A stretch of 64,000 nucleotides of DNA from NCBI GenBank assembly GCA_029990205.1, contig JAPEKQ010000001.1, positions 124,001 through 188,000 on the forward strand. The letters are read 5' to 3'. The translations under genes and the position numbers were made by a program. The notes under the pieces are model-generated. The model saw only the letters and a list, made by a program, of their open reading frames with translations, did no database searches and was not told the DNA's origin. The stretch is from a bacterium. Its GTDB lineage: Bacteria; Joyebacterota; Joyebacteria; Joyebacterales; Joyebacteraceae. Of the stretch, positions 18,528 to 27,721 are shown in pieces. The stretch's first letter is position 1; every line of letters begins with the position of its first letter.

Positions 18528-21224
18528 CTAGTGGACGTCGAACCAGCTCCTGCCCTGCGCGACATTGACTGAGATCGGGACAGACAGCTCGAACCCCGCC
18601 GGCGACTCCATCTCTTCGCGGACCGCGGCCTCCGCGTCGTCCGCGGCCGAAGCGTCGACCTCGAGAACGAGCTCGTCGTGGACCTGGAGGAGCATCTGCG
18701 CCGGGATGCCCTCGCGCTCGAGGCGGTCGTCCAGACCGATCATCGCGACCTTGATGAGGTCAGCTGCGCTTCCCTGGATCGGTGTGTTGACGGCCGTGCG
18801 CTCCGCCATGCTCCGGATACGCCCGTTCTCCGACTCGATGCCCGTGATCTGCCGCCGCCGGCCGAGAAGCGTCGCGACACACCCGGTCTCGGTGGCCTCG
18901 GCGATGGTGCGGTCGGTGTACTGGCGGACGGACGGGTACTGCTCGAAGTAGCGGTCGATGAACTCGGCCGCCTCTTCGTTGCTGATCCCGAGCTGTCTGG
19001 CGAGACCGAACGGACTCATGCCGTACATGATCCCGAAGTTGACGGTCTTCGCCCAGTCGCGCTCGGGCGCGCTCACCTCATCCTCGGTCTTGCCGAAGAT
19101 GAGCGCGGCCGTCGCGCGGTGGAAGTCCTTCCCCTGCTCGAACGCCTCACGCAGGTTCTCATCTCCGGAGAGGTGCGCCATGATCCGGAGCTCGATCTGC
19201 GAGTAGTCGGCCGAAACCAGCAGCTTCCCGTCCTCCGCAATGAATGCCTTGCGGATCTCGCGGCCGAGTTCGGTCCGCGTCGGGATGTTCTGGAGGTTCG
19301 GGTTGCTGCTCGACAGTCGTCCCGTCGCGGCCACCGCCTGGTTGAACGATGTGTGGACGCGCCCCGTCGTCGCGTTGACAAGCCTCGGGAGCGCATCGAG
19401 GTAGCCGGATTTGAGCTTCATCAACTGCCGATACTCGAGGATGAGCGCGGCCGCCTCGTGATCGTGCTGAAGCCTGGTGAGCACGGAGTTGTCCGTCGAG
19501 TACCCGGTCTTCGTCCGACGCCCCTTCTTGAGCCCGAGCCGTTCAAAGAGCACCTCGCTGACCTGCTTCGGCGAATCGATGTTGAACTCGAGACCGGCGA
19601 GATCCCAGACCTTCCGCTGGACCGCGCCGATCTCTGTACCGAACTCATCGGAGAGGCGATCGAGCATGGCCGTGTCGAGCGCGACGCCGGCGAGTTCCAT
19701 CCGAGCGAGCACGGGGATCAACGGGAGCTCGACCTCGCGCATGAGAGCGCCGAGGCCGTTCTCTTCGATCTGAGGCGCGAGCGCCTGTGTCAGCGCGTAG
19801 GCGATCTCCGCGTCCTCGCACGAGTAGTCGCGAGCCGCTTCGATCTCGACCTCGGCGAACGACAGCTGCTCGCTGCCCTTCCCGATGAGTTCCTCGATCG
19901 ACGTCACCGTCCGGCCGAGATGCTCGAGAGCGATCGCCGCGATGTTGTGCTGTCGCCTGCCCGGTTCGAGCAGATACGACGCGATCATCGTGTCGAAACC
20001 GATCCCGGCGAGCGCGACGTCGTGGACGGCGAGCACCTCGAGGTCGTACTTGAGGTTCTGCCCGAACTTGGGCACGGCCTCGTCCTCAAGCACGGGACGC
20101 AGTCGCGCCAGCGCCTTGCCGCAATCGAGCCGTCCTCGCCCCTCGCCGATCGGAACATAGCAGGCGGTCTCAGGCTCCCACGAAAGCGCGATCCCGACGA
20201 TCTCCGCGTCGACGGGCTCAAGCGACGTTGTCTCGAGGTCAACCGCGAACCCGCCCGAACTCCGGAGTCTCCGCACGACCGCATCGAGGTCCTTGAGCGT
20301 CGTGACGAGCCGGTAGTCGAGCCCCTCGATGCACGTCTCAGGGGCCGGGAGCCGCCTCATGAGCGAGGGGAGTTCGAGGTCGGCGAAGAGCTCGGTGACT
20401 CGCTCGTGGTCGATGGGACCGGATGCGAAGTCCTCGAGCTTCCCGATGACGGGCGCGTCGCGACAGATCGTCACGAGTTCGAGACTCTCCCGCGCCTGGT
20501 CGGCAAACTCGGTGAGGTTCTCCTTGCGCTTCTTCCCGGAGATCTTATCGACGCTTGCGAGCACCGTCTCGAGATCGCCGAACTCGGTGACGAGCGCCGT
20601 CGCCGTCTTCTTCCCGATGCCGGGTACCCCGGGCACGTTGTCCGATGAGTCCCCCATGAGACCCAGCACATCGATGACGCGCGAGGGCTCGACACCGAAG
20701 ACCTCCTCGACGCCGGCCGGATCATACTCGACCCGCTTCCACGGGTCGAAGAGCGTGACCTTGTCTCCGACGAGCTGATAGAAGTCCTTGTCGCTGGAAA
20801 CGATCACGACGCGGCACCCGTCCTTCTTCGCGCGCTCCGCGATCGTGCCGATGACGTCGTCGGCCTCGTAGCCGGGCAGTTCGATCCTCGTCAGTCCGAG
20901 CGCGTCAACGACGTCGTGGATGAGCGGGATCTGGTCGATCATCTCATCCGGCGCCTCGTCCCGAGTGGCCTTGTAGTCCTCGTACGTTTCGTGCCGGAAC
21001 GTGGGTTCGGGCGTGTCGAATGCGACCACCATGTACGCCGGTTCGAACCGCTCGCTCAGGTCGAGCAGCTTGTCGGCGACACCGAACACGGCGCTCGTGT
21101 TCACCCCCTTCGAGTTCACGAGGGGGTTCCGGATGAAGGCGTAGTACGACCTGAAGATCAGAGCGGTCCCGTCGACGAGGCAGATGAGGGGAGCGCTCCG
21201 TCCCTTGACGGACTCTGGGGTCAT
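18528..21224 (-). CDS. polA: DNA polymerase I
   Basis: Pol I fills gaps and removes RNA primers. The 898-residue protein has all three domains. The 5' nuclease spans about 1-295, with YEADDVIGTIAE and GLMGDSSDNVPGVPGIGKKTA. The 3'-5' exonuclease spans about 305-500 and keeps the catalytic pair in FAVDLETTSLEP (Asp329, Glu331) and YSCEDAEIAY, so proofreading appears intact. The polymerase spans about 510-898, with motif A SADYSQIELRIMAHLSGD and motif C QVHDELVLEV. The ATG at 21224 overlaps the nadD stop by four bases (ATGA). The length is normal. Confidence 0.97.
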   Translation of the reverse strand: MTPESVKGRSAPLICLVDGTALIFRSYYAFIRNPLVNSKGVNTSAVFGVADKLLDLSERFEPAYMVVAFDTPEPTFRHETYEDYKATRDEAPDEMIDQIPLIHDVVDALGLTRIELPGYEADDVIGTIAERAKKDGCRVVIVSSDKDFYQLVGDKVTLFDPWKRVEYDPAGVEEVFGVEPSRVIDVLGLMGDSSDNVPGVPGIGKKTATALVTEFGDLETVLASVDKISGKKRKENLTEFADQARESLELVTICRDAPVIGKLEDFASGPIDHERVTELFADLELPSLMRRLPAPETCIEGLDYRLVTTLKDLDAVVRRLRSSGGFAVDLETTSLEPVDAEIVGIALSWEPETACYVPIGEGRGRLDCGKALARLRPVLEDEAVPKFGQNLKYDLEVLAVHDVALAGIGFDTMIASYLLEPGRRQHNIAAIALEHLGRTVTSIEELIGKGSEQLSFAEVEIEAARDYSCEDAEIAYALTQALAPQIEENGLGALMREVELPLIPVLARMELAGVALDTAMLDRLSDEFGTEIGAVQRKVWDLAGLEFNIDSPKQVSEVLFERLGLKKGRRTKTGYSTDNSVLTRLQHDHEAAALILEYRQLMKLKSGYLDALPRLVNATTGRVHTSFNQAVAATGRLSSSNPNLQNIPTRTELGREIRKAFIAEDGKLLVSADYSQIELRIMAHLSGDENLREAFEQGKDFHRATAALIFGKTEDEVSAPERDWAKTVNFGIMYGMSPFGLARQLGISNEEAAEFIDRYFEQYPSVRQYTDRTIAEATETGCVATLLGRRRQITGIESENGRIRSMAERTAVNTPIQGSAADLIKVAMIGLDDRLEREGIPAQMLLQVHDELVLEVDASAADDAEAAVREEMESPAGFELSVPISVNVAQGRSWFDVH

Positions 21225-21802
21225 GAGTAGAGGCTCTTCTCCGAGATGTAGGACCGCACCGTCTCCGGCACGAGGTATCGGATGGAGCGGCCTTCGCGGG
21301 CGCGGTCGCGGATGTCGGTGCTTGAGATGCCGAGGAGCGGCATGTCGAGGAATCGAGCGTTGTCCCTGACACCCGCATCGACCGTCTCGTCGCGTGACCC
21401 TGGGCGTCTCGCCACGATCAGTTCGACCTCGCTGAGAAGCCGTTCCGGGTCCTTCCATGTGCGGAACTGCACGAGACTGTCACCGCCGATGATGAGCGAG
21501 ACGGGCTCGCTGTCCCCGATCTCCGAACGGATCGCGCGGACGGTCTCGATCGTGTAGGACGCGCCCTCGCGGCGCGCCTCGATGTCCGTGACATCCAGTC
21601 GGGGGTTGTCGGTGACGGCGAGACGGACCATCGCGAGACGGTCCGCAAACGGGCTCAGATCGTTCTCGTCCTTGTGAGGCGGCCGCGGCGCGGGAACGAA
21701 CAGCACCCGGTCGAGGGCGCACTGCTCCAGCGCCTCCTCAGCCATGAAAAGGTGGGCGATATGGATGGGATCGAACGTGCCTCCGATCAGCCCAGTGGAC
21801 AC
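21221..21802 (-). CDS. nadD: Nicotinate-nucleotide adenylyltransferase
   Basis: NadD adenylates nicotinate mononucleotide in NAD synthesis. The 193 residues show the nucleotidyltransferase motif GGTFDPIHIAHL (7-18, HxxH-like) and the C-terminal ISSTDIR motif near 160 that binds ATP phosphates. The length is typical. It starts with GTG at 21802; AGGGAG lies nine bases upstream. Its stop overlaps the polA start by four bases, and it follows the bamD-like gene by 63 bases. All family motifs are present. Confidence 0.95.
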   Translation of the reverse strand: MSTGLIGGTFDPIHIAHLFMAEEALEQCALDRVLFVPAPRPPHKDENDLSPFADRLAMVRLAVTDNPRLDVTDIEARREGASYTIETVRAIRSEIGDSEPVSLIIGGDSLVQFRTWKDPERLLSEVELIVARRPGSRDETVDAGVRDNARFLDMPLLGISSTDIRDRAREGRSIRYLVPETVRSYISEKSLYS

Positions 21803-21865
21803 GTGGTGCGCTCCCTGTCAGGGTCGGTCGCCACACGGGGCGGCATCGGCCGCCACTCGAGTCGG

Positions 21866-22639
21866 CTAGCCCTCCGGACGAACCTCCGCCGCGGCGATCT
21901 CGGCAGCAGCCTCGGCAGCCTCCCCGGACCCCGGATGAGACTCCTCGAGGCGCCCGAGCGCTTCCGTCGCGCCGGCAGTGTCGCCGGAGGCGAGATACGA
22001 TCTCACGATTCCCAGAAGAGCCTTCGCCGCAACCGGCGTGTCGGAGTAGTCGGCCACCACGGCCTCGTAGTAGACGCGCGCCGCGGATGGATTCCCGAGC
22101 GTCATGTAGAGCTCTGCGGACGACATCTGCTTCTCGGCGAGACGACCGCGGAGTTCCACGATGTGGCGCCGCGCATCATCCGCTAGATCGCTATCGGGGT
22201 ATCGCGCGAGGAATCGATTGAACTGGTCGATCGCGTCGTGCGTGATCGCCTGGTCGAGCGCCGAAGGACGCGACTGCGCGAGATAGACCAGCCCGAGCTT
22301 GTACTCGGCGTCGGCGACGAGCGGAGACCTCGAGTAGTCCACCATGAGTCGCAGGTACTCCGCCTCGGCGAGAGCGTAGTCACCGACCTCGCGATAGGCG
22401 TCCGCCAACCCCACCAGGGCGTCGTCCGCGAGATCATCCAGCGGCCACTGATTCGTTATGCGCTTGAACGCCTCGATAGCCACCATGTAATCGCCGCGCC
22501 CGGCGGCGTCCACACCCACGTCGTAGACATCGGTAATGGGGGCCTCACCGAACTCAGGGATCGGCGAGCACCCGACGACCGCGGTCAGCACACACGCGGC
22601 AACGACCCGCGCGAGATCTCTCCTCAGGATTCGCATCAT
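21866..22639 (-). CDS. bamD: BamD/YfiO-like outer-membrane assembly lipoprotein
   Basis: This is a 257-residue lipoprotein: a signal peptide with lipobox VVGC at about residues 21-24, then helical TPR-like repeats (DYMVAIEAFKRITNQWP, DYALAEAEYLRLMVDYSRS, and similar). The pattern of paired helices with YP/Y-S endings, plus the size, fits BamD, the essential lipoprotein partner of BamA. Other TPR lipoproteins of the YbgF/CpoB type are the alternative. A run of small, Ala/Glu-rich residues forms the C-terminus. It lies between the PorV-like fusion and nadD in a seven-gene unit. Either of two adjacent ATG codons could be the start. Confidence 0.78.
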   Translation of the reverse strand: MMRILRRDLARVVAACVLTAVVGCSPIPEFGEAPITDVYDVGVDAAGRGDYMVAIEAFKRITNQWPLDDLADDALVGLADAYREVGDYALAEAEYLRLMVDYSRSPLVADAEYKLGLVYLAQSRPSALDQAITHDAIDQFNRFLARYPDSDLADDARRHIVELRGRLAEKQMSSAELYMTLGNPSAARVYYEAVVADYSDTPVAAKALLGIVRSYLASGDTAGATEALGRLEESHPGSGEAAEAAAEIAAAEVRPEG

Positions 22640-22658
22640 GTTTCCCCGCCATCCCAGG

Positions 22659-24200
22659 CTACTCAGAAGACTTGCTCGTATAGAACAGGTAGATCAGGCC
22701 GCCGACGATACCGGCGACAACGACCGGCTCGATGACCTTGTCCCAACCGCCGGCTTCGATCTCCGGATTGGTGAACGCCTGACCCGGCGTGCCGAGGTCT
22801 GGAACGCGCGAACCCGGGACGATGTCGCGGCGTTCGCGGTGCTCGCTGCCGGCCCACACGATCGACCTGTCTCTGTCCAGAAGCTGGAAGTGGATGTCGG
22901 CAGCCGCTCGGCGCTCCACCTTTCTCGAACCGACGAGCCACTCGCGCCAGGCCCGTGGATACGTCACGTCACAGGAGACGATCCGATAGGCGATCTCGAA
23001 GGCGCCGTGAGCAACGCCCCCGCCCGGCACGGCGTCGCCACCGGCCATCGCGCCGCCCGGCATCGAACCCGTCTTCACGGTGTGGCCACGTTCCGTCAGT
23101 TCTTCGAGGAAGATAGACTGCACGAGCCAGTTGGCGTCGTGCGACTCGACCTGCCGGATGTGAACCTCCGCCCCCTCGGGCACGCCCATCTTCGCGAAGG
23201 CCTCGCGACCCAGTTCGCGGACGAGTTCTCCGAGCATCGTGATGTTCGAGACCGGGACCGCAACTTCGCGCAGGCCTGTCCCCCCGCCGTCGACGACGTG
23301 CGCCTGAGGCGCAGGCGCGGCAACGGCGCCGCCAAACCCGGCGGAGAGCGCGAGCCAGTGTGCCCCGCCGAGATCGGACGGGCGGTACGCGTAGTCGAGC
23401 GCCCACCGATCGTCCCAGTTGAATCCGACGCCTCCGGTGACCGGTGAGAACGCCGAGTCACCCTCGAGGATCGCGCCGGCACGAAGAGCCACGTACCGAA
23501 CCGGCGAATACTCCACGCCGAGGCGGGTCGCGGCCTGCAGATCGTTGACCTTCTCGACATCGAGCGCCAGCAACACGTGGTCGAACCGATACGAGGCTCC
23601 CGCGACCAGCGTCGCCGGGAGCGGGTCGCTCTCATCGACGTAGCTCATGGCCGATCCGAGGTTCCGCACCGATGCGCCGACCATCGCCGCCTGGCTGAGT
23701 CGGTAGTTCACGCCGAGGTCCAGGGCGAACGCCGATGCCCCTTCGTCCCCGAGAGAGCTCGAGATGAACTTGAGACCGGCACCGACGTCGAGGTTCGGCC
23801 GCACCCTGCGCGCGTACGCGGCGGCACCCGAGAAGTCGCTCGCCTCGAACGATCCGGTCCCGGTGTTGTCCCAGTCGATCCCTCCCTGCTCGAGCGCGAG
23901 CCCGACGTACGATGATCCCAGCGGCGAGACGAACGTCGCATACTGGTAGCTGGCGTCATCCAGCCACGAGACGTGCGATATCGACGCGCTCCGCGACGTC
24001 ATGCCCGCAAGACCGGCTGGGTTCCAGTAGAGCGACGAGCCGTCATTGACAACCGACACGGACGCTCCACCCATCCCCATCGCCCTCGCACCCATGCCGA
24101 TGCCGAGGAACTGAGAGCCGGACGTGCCCTGCGCCGCCGCGACGGCGGGACAGAGGCAGACGGCAAGTACGATCAGGCTGACGAACCTCTTCGACATCAT
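22659..24200 (-). CDS. PorV/PorQ-like outer-membrane barrel fused to an uncharacterised C-terminal domain
   Basis: The 513-residue protein starts with a signal peptide (about 2-22) and then has the PorV/UPF0164 signature GIGMGARAMGMGGASV followed by SSLYWNPAGLAGM. This indicates an outer-membrane barrel of about 290 residues (strands up to ALSAGFGG). Such proteins act in type IX secretion or as outer-membrane carriers. After an Ala/Pro linker a separate soluble-looking segment follows (about 305-475), which I do not recognise. Near the C-terminus is a hydrophobic helix (about 488-505, VVVAGIVGGLIYLFY). Typical PorV-like proteins end with the barrel, so the extra 200 residues are unusual. GGAGG lies seven bases before the first ATG. 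Confidence 0.75.
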   Translation of the reverse strand: MMSKRFVSLIVLAVCLCPAVAAAQGTSGSQFLGIGMGARAMGMGGASVSVVNDGSSLYWNPAGLAGMTSRSASISHVSWLDDASYQYATFVSPLGSSYVGLALEQGGIDWDNTGTGSFEASDFSGAAAYARRVRPNLDVGAGLKFISSSLGDEGASAFALDLGVNYRLSQAAMVGASVRNLGSAMSYVDESDPLPATLVAGASYRFDHVLLALDVEKVNDLQAATRLGVEYSPVRYVALRAGAILEGDSAFSPVTGGVGFNWDDRWALDYAYRPSDLGGAHWLALSAGFGGAVAAPAPQAHVVDGGGTGLREVAVPVSNITMLGELVRELGREAFAKMGVPEGAEVHIRQVESHDANWLVQSIFLEELTERGHTVKTGSMPGGAMAGGDAVPGGGVAHGAFEIAYRIVSCDVTYPRAWREWLVGSRKVERRAAADIHFQLLDRDRSIVWAGSEHRERRDIVPGSRVPDLGTPGQAFTNPEIEAGGWDKVIEPVVVAGIVGGLIYLFYTSKSSE

Positions 24201-24221
24201 GGAAGAACCTCCCGGCCCCGC

Positions 24222-25865
24222 CTACTTGACGACGGCCACCTTGCGCACTGCATCACCCTCGTCGGTCTCGATCCGCACGAAGTAGACGCCGCTCGCGACG
24301 TAATCTCCATCCTCGTTTCTTCCGTCCCAGTTCACCGACGACGCGCTTTCCAGCTCAAGGCTCCTCACCAGAGCCCCGCCGAGCGAATAGAGATCCACCG
24401 AGACCGCGCCCTCGTATTGGCCCAGGCTGATCTCGAGCATCTCTCCCGCCGTCGGGTCGAACCAGTTCCTGTCCAGCGCGAGCCCCGTGGGCCCGCCCGT
24501 GCTCACGGCAATGCTGACCGAGACCGAAGCGTCCGTCTCCGAACGGCCGAAGGCGTCGGTCGCCGAGATCTCGACGTCGGCGCTCGACACGGGGGCCAGC
24601 GCCTGCGACGAGATCGGATACGTCACCGTGTACGTGCCGGCGGTCCCTCCGGATACGCTCACGTCTTCGGCGTCGTACTCGCTGTCGACGTCACTGAAGT
24701 CCGCGGTGAGATCGTATCCGCCGTCGTCCCACTCCGTGCTGATCGTGATCGTCTCGCCCGGGTAGTAGACGTTGTCGTCGTCGTCCACCTCGCTCGCGAC
24801 GTGCTTCGGTCCGGCCACATCGTAGATGAGGTCGAACTGAGGCGTCGACGTTCCGTTTCCGTTGTAGTGCCCCTCGCCGTCGGCCGTCACGACACCGTCG
24901 TGCGCCCGGTAGTAGACGATGTGCGACTCGTCGAGCGAATCGGGGATGCACACGGAGCAGTTGACCGCGTACTCCCAGCGCACCGTATCGTCTCCCGAGA
25001 AGACGACGTCGATCCAGTCACCGTCGCCGAACGCGATCTCGATGGCGCTGATCCCGGACCGGTCGTAGGCCCAACCCGCGAGGACCGCGCTCGTGCTGTC
25101 GACGCGGAACTCGGTCAGCGTATCGGGGTAGTCGATCCCGACGCTCGGCGGGTCGAGATCGAGGTCGACCAGGATCTGATCCTCGTCGGTGTTCCCGGCG
25201 GCGTCGAGCGTCTGCACAAGAACCCAGAAGCTCCCGTCGTCAACAGCCGCGGCATCGTCGTCCAGGCCGTTCCACCAGACACCGATGGACTCGGCCCCGG
25301 CTCCCGTGTACAGAGCGCGGACAACCTCCTCGTCCGCGTCAAGGATGTCAACCGAGGCGGTTCCCGTCCCCGCACCATCGGTCGTGCGGACCGTCAGGAA
25401 CGTGCTGTCGGCGATCCCGTCGCCGTCCGGTGTGAAGAGGTTCGGTACGGCCGAGAGCTCCGAGATGTCGATCGGCGCCGTGTCGACGGTCACCGTGACG
25501 CTCGACTCCTCCCAGTCCTCTCCGACCGGGTGTGCCCGGACGATGACCGTGTAGACGCCATCCGGCACCGCCCTCGCATCCGCCGTCCCGTCCCACCAGT
25601 GCACGTGAGCACCGGAATCGGCCCAGTCGGCCCAGAGTTGGATGACCTCAGACATAGTGGAATCGACGACCGTGACCTCGACATCGGAGTACGCCGACAG
25701 CTCGTATCGAACGGCGGTCTGATCGTAGGTCCCGTCGCCGTTCGGCGAGAACGGGTTCGGCACGACGCCGAGCCCGGACAGTGCAGCCGCCGGCGCGGTC
25801 GCCGGGATGAGGACCGCCACACAGGCGACGGCCGCGAAAGTGGTGAACGAGATGCTTCTGAGCAT
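24222..25865 (-). CDS. Secreted multi-Ig protein with FlgD-like/type IX-type C-terminal domain
   Basis: This is a 547-residue protein with a signal peptide (about 3-27, ending APAAA). Next comes PNPFSPNGDGTYD, typical of gliding or T9SS-exported proteins, then several FlgD-Ig-like beta-sandwich units (repeated WDGTADARAVPDGVYTV and WNGLDDDAAAVDDGSF patterns). The C-terminal domain ends GVYFVRIETDEGDAVRKVAVVK, shortened here to its key ending VRKVAVVK. This ending matches the type A sorting-domain style of FCB bacteria. It heads the unit that also contains the PorV fusion, as expected if that barrel helps export it. ATG 25865 follows GGAGG. Its specific role is unknown; surface adhesion or structure are possible. 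Confidence 0.75.
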   Translation of the reverse strand: MLRSISFTTFAAVACVAVLIPATAPAAALSGLGVVPNPFSPNGDGTYDQTAVRYELSAYSDVEVTVVDSTMSEVIQLWADWADSGAHVHWWDGTADARAVPDGVYTVIVRAHPVGEDWEESSVTVTVDTAPIDISELSAVPNLFTPDGDGIADSTFLTVRTTDGAGTGTASVDILDADEEVVRALYTGAGAESIGVWWNGLDDDAAAVDDGSFWVLVQTLDAAGNTDEDQILVDLDLDPPSVGIDYPDTLTEFRVDSTSAVLAGWAYDRSGISAIEIAFGDGDWIDVVFSGDDTVRWEYAVNCSVCIPDSLDESHIVYYRAHDGVVTADGEGHYNGNGTSTPQFDLIYDVAGPKHVASEVDDDDNVYYPGETITISTEWDDGGYDLTADFSDVDSEYDAEDVSVSGGTAGTYTVTYPISSQALAPVSSADVEISATDAFGRSETDASVSVSIAVSTGGPTGLALDRNWFDPTAGEMLEISLGQYEGAVSVDLYSLGGALVRSLELESASSVNWDGRNEDGDYVASGVYFVRIETDEGDAVRKVAVVK

Positions 25866-25921
25866 GCGTCCTCCGGTGTATGCAGAGACTGGACCGCCCC
25901 CGCAAGGGGCCGTTCCGCAAG

Positions 25922-25952
25922 AGGATACATCGTCTTTGGCCCCGTGTGTCAA
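25922..25952 (-). promoter_or_regulatory. Promoter for the 25.9-16.7 kb operon
   Basis: TTGACA (25947-25952) on the minus strand is followed by TATCCT at a 19-base spacing (25922-25927), or by the weaker TGTATC at 17 bases. It lies just upstream of the secreted Ig-like protein gene. Confidence 0.5.
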
Positions 25953-25965
25953 GCGGAAAGGGCCG

Positions 25966-27036
25966 CTAGAAGTGCAGGAGCGCGGAGATCAGGTGACGCG
26001 GACCGCTGTCCTCGCTGAGCAGGACGGCGTAGTTGAGCACGAAGCCGTCACTTCTGAGCGCCTCTCCCCTGCGGAAGCACCCGATCATGGGGATGGCGCC
26101 TGCGCCCAGAGATAGGACGGTGGATCCCCCATCATCTTCATCCTCACGAAACGCGCCGGCTCGGACCGCCGCGCGGCCCCAGAGGTTCCACTCCGCTCCG
26201 ACCCGCGGTTCCAGGGACGTGTCGGAGTGCAGCTCGGCCATGTCCCTGAGGTCGAACGACAGCAGGACGGACGGGACCGGCCGGAACGAGATGCCGGCGT
26301 TCATCGTCCGCGGGGCCAACCCCTCGAGCCCGCGGCGGTAGTCCCGGAAGTTCTGTGAAACATCGAAGTATGTGAAGCCGACGACCACAACGTCGTTGGG
26401 CCTCAGAATGGCCCCGTAGATACGCCCGCCGCCGTACCTGCGCTCACCCGACGCATCGACACCGGCGTAGACCATCTGACTGATGCCGATCGACACCGTC
26501 GGCGCCAGCTCGAACGCCACGGCCAGGCCGCTGTAGTGCGCCTCGAGAAGATAGGCCGGATCGGCCAGCCCCTGCGATTCGACGAGTCCCTGCGGGTCCA
26601 GCTGCTCTTCGAGCATCAGCGCGCCGATGGTGAGCTGGCCGCGGCGGAGGCTGACGGACTTCACGAGACTCCCCACGGCGAAGACCAGCTTCTCCCCACC
26701 GGGAAGATCGCGGAACGGATCGGTGTGCACGCCGGTCAGAAGACCGGTCTCCCTGACGATGGCGGGCCCGCCGAGGATGTTCGCGTGGACCCTGACGTTC
26801 CATCCGCGCCTGCACCGGGGAGGCGACAACGCCGCGGGATTCCACGCCACCGCTGCCAGCTCGTCCTCGACGGCCAGGAACGCGCCTCCCATGCCGAGCG
26901 GTCTCGGCGCGACCGTGCTGACGCTCCCGACGGCATCCGCGACCTGCGGCGTGAGCGCGGCAAGAAGAAGACACGCGGCCAACCACACGGGCAGCGAGTA
27001 TCCACACCATCGTCGATTGCGGGGGATCCGATCCAT
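25966..27036 (-). CDS. PorV/UPF0164-like outer-membrane protein
   Basis: This is a 356-residue protein with a signal peptide (about 15-35, ending VADA) and the PorV-like signature RPLGMGGAFLAVEDELAAVAWNPAAL. Many short amphipathic strands follow, and the protein ends in an aromatic strand (ALLHF) typical of an outer-membrane barrel. Its role could be in surface export or as a porin. The start at 27036 has no ribosome-binding site, but a TATACT box lies seven bases upstream, so the mRNA is probably leaderless. It is divergent from the secreted protein gene at 27168. The nearest relatives in this window are at 22659, 48281 and 49370. Confidence 0.7.
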   Translation of the reverse strand: MDRIPRNRRWCGYSLPVWLAACLLLAALTPQVADAVGSVSTVAPRPLGMGGAFLAVEDELAAVAWNPAALSPPRCRRGWNVRVHANILGGPAIVRETGLLTGVHTDPFRDLPGGEKLVFAVGSLVKSVSLRRGQLTIGALMLEEQLDPQGLVESQGLADPAYLLEAHYSGLAVAFELAPTVSIGISQMVYAGVDASGERRYGGGRIYGAILRPNDVVVVGFTYFDVSQNFRDYRRGLEGLAPRTMNAGISFRPVPSVLLSFDLRDMAELHSDTSLEPRVGAEWNLWGRAAVRAGAFREDEDDGGSTVLSLGAGAIPMIGCFRRGEALRSDGFVLNYAVLLSEDSGPRHLISALLHF

Positions 27037-27043
27037 GTCGCGC

Positions 27044-27049
27044 AGTATA
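27044..27049 (-). promoter_or_regulatory. -10 box implying a leaderless transcript
   Basis: TATACT on the minus strand (27044-27049) is separated from the ATG (27036-27034) by seven bases, so initiation would fall at or next to the A of the start codon. No good -35 was seen; TGGTAC at 17 bases is weak. Confidence 0.45.
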
Positions 27050-27092
27050 GCACCTCGGCCGCACCCGTACCACCGGCGCCGCGGCTTTGGCG

Positions 27093-27121
27093 TTGACACG
27101 CGCCGGCCCCCTTGCTACGGT
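27093..27121 (+). promoter_or_regulatory. Promoter for the small secreted protein gene
   Basis: A perfect TTGACA (27093-27098) is followed after 17 bases by TACGGT (27116-27121), 47 bases upstream of the ATG. It is back to back with the leaderless promoter of the neighbouring minus-strand gene. Confidence 0.6.
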
Positions 27122-27167
27122 TCGAGGTGTGAGACATCGTCCCCGAACTGAGAGAAAGGTGGATACC

Positions 27168-27683
27168 ATGAGCCGCTGGATCGGACTCTCGATGGTGGTT
27201 CTCCTGGTGATGGTGAGCGGCTCGGCCCTCGCGGTCGGCCCTGGTGGCACGCCTTCGACGACGCCTTCCACGGGCAGCGGACGCCTCATCGCCAACACCG
27301 GCTTCTCCGGGAGCAGCGAGACCGCGATCGACGGAGTCGTCATGGACCGCGAAGGGCAGCCCATCGACAACGTGACCGTCAAGCTGTACGTCGGCGGCCT
27401 CCTGCTCGCCGAGACCGCGACCGCGCCGGACGGGACCTACGAGTTCGTCGAACTCCTGGACTACGGACAGGACGTGACGGTCGATCTCTGGTTCGTGCCT
27501 GCCGACGCGACACTCGTGATGGAGAACGTTCTGCTCAAGGAGAGCAGCGGTGCGATAGCCGGGCAGCTCTACAGCGCATGCACGCAGCGGGCGAGACTCG
27601 ACCCGCTGATGTACGTCCCGGTCAGACTCTACACGCTGGAGGACAGAACCCGCTCGCTGGCCGAGCGCGGGTGCGTGGAGTAG
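27168..27683 (+). CDS. Small secreted protein with carboxypeptidase-regulatory-like beta sandwich
   Basis: This is a 171-residue protein with a signal peptide (about 4-23, ending GSALA), then a short Gly/Pro/Thr/Ser linker and one beta-sandwich unit. DGVVMDREGQPIDNVTVKLY followed by APDGTYEFVELLDYGQ resembles the CarboxypepD_reg fold found in surface proteins. There is no lipobox and no sorting tail, so it is probably released to the periplasm or outside. The ATG at 27168 has AAGGTGG six bases upstream. The gene stands alone between its own promoter and a strong terminator. Function unknown. Confidence 0.75.
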   Translation: MSRWIGLSMVVLLVMVSGSALAVGPGGTPSTTPSTGSGRLIANTGFSGSSETAIDGVVMDREGQPIDNVTVKLYVGGLLLAETATAPDGTYEFVELLDYGQDVTVDLWFVPADATLVMENVLLKESSGAIAGQLYSACTQRARLDPLMYVPVRLYTLEDRTRSLAERGCVE

Positions 27684-27721
27684 AGCGGCAGATCGACCGG
27701 AGCGGAACAGACCAACCATAA

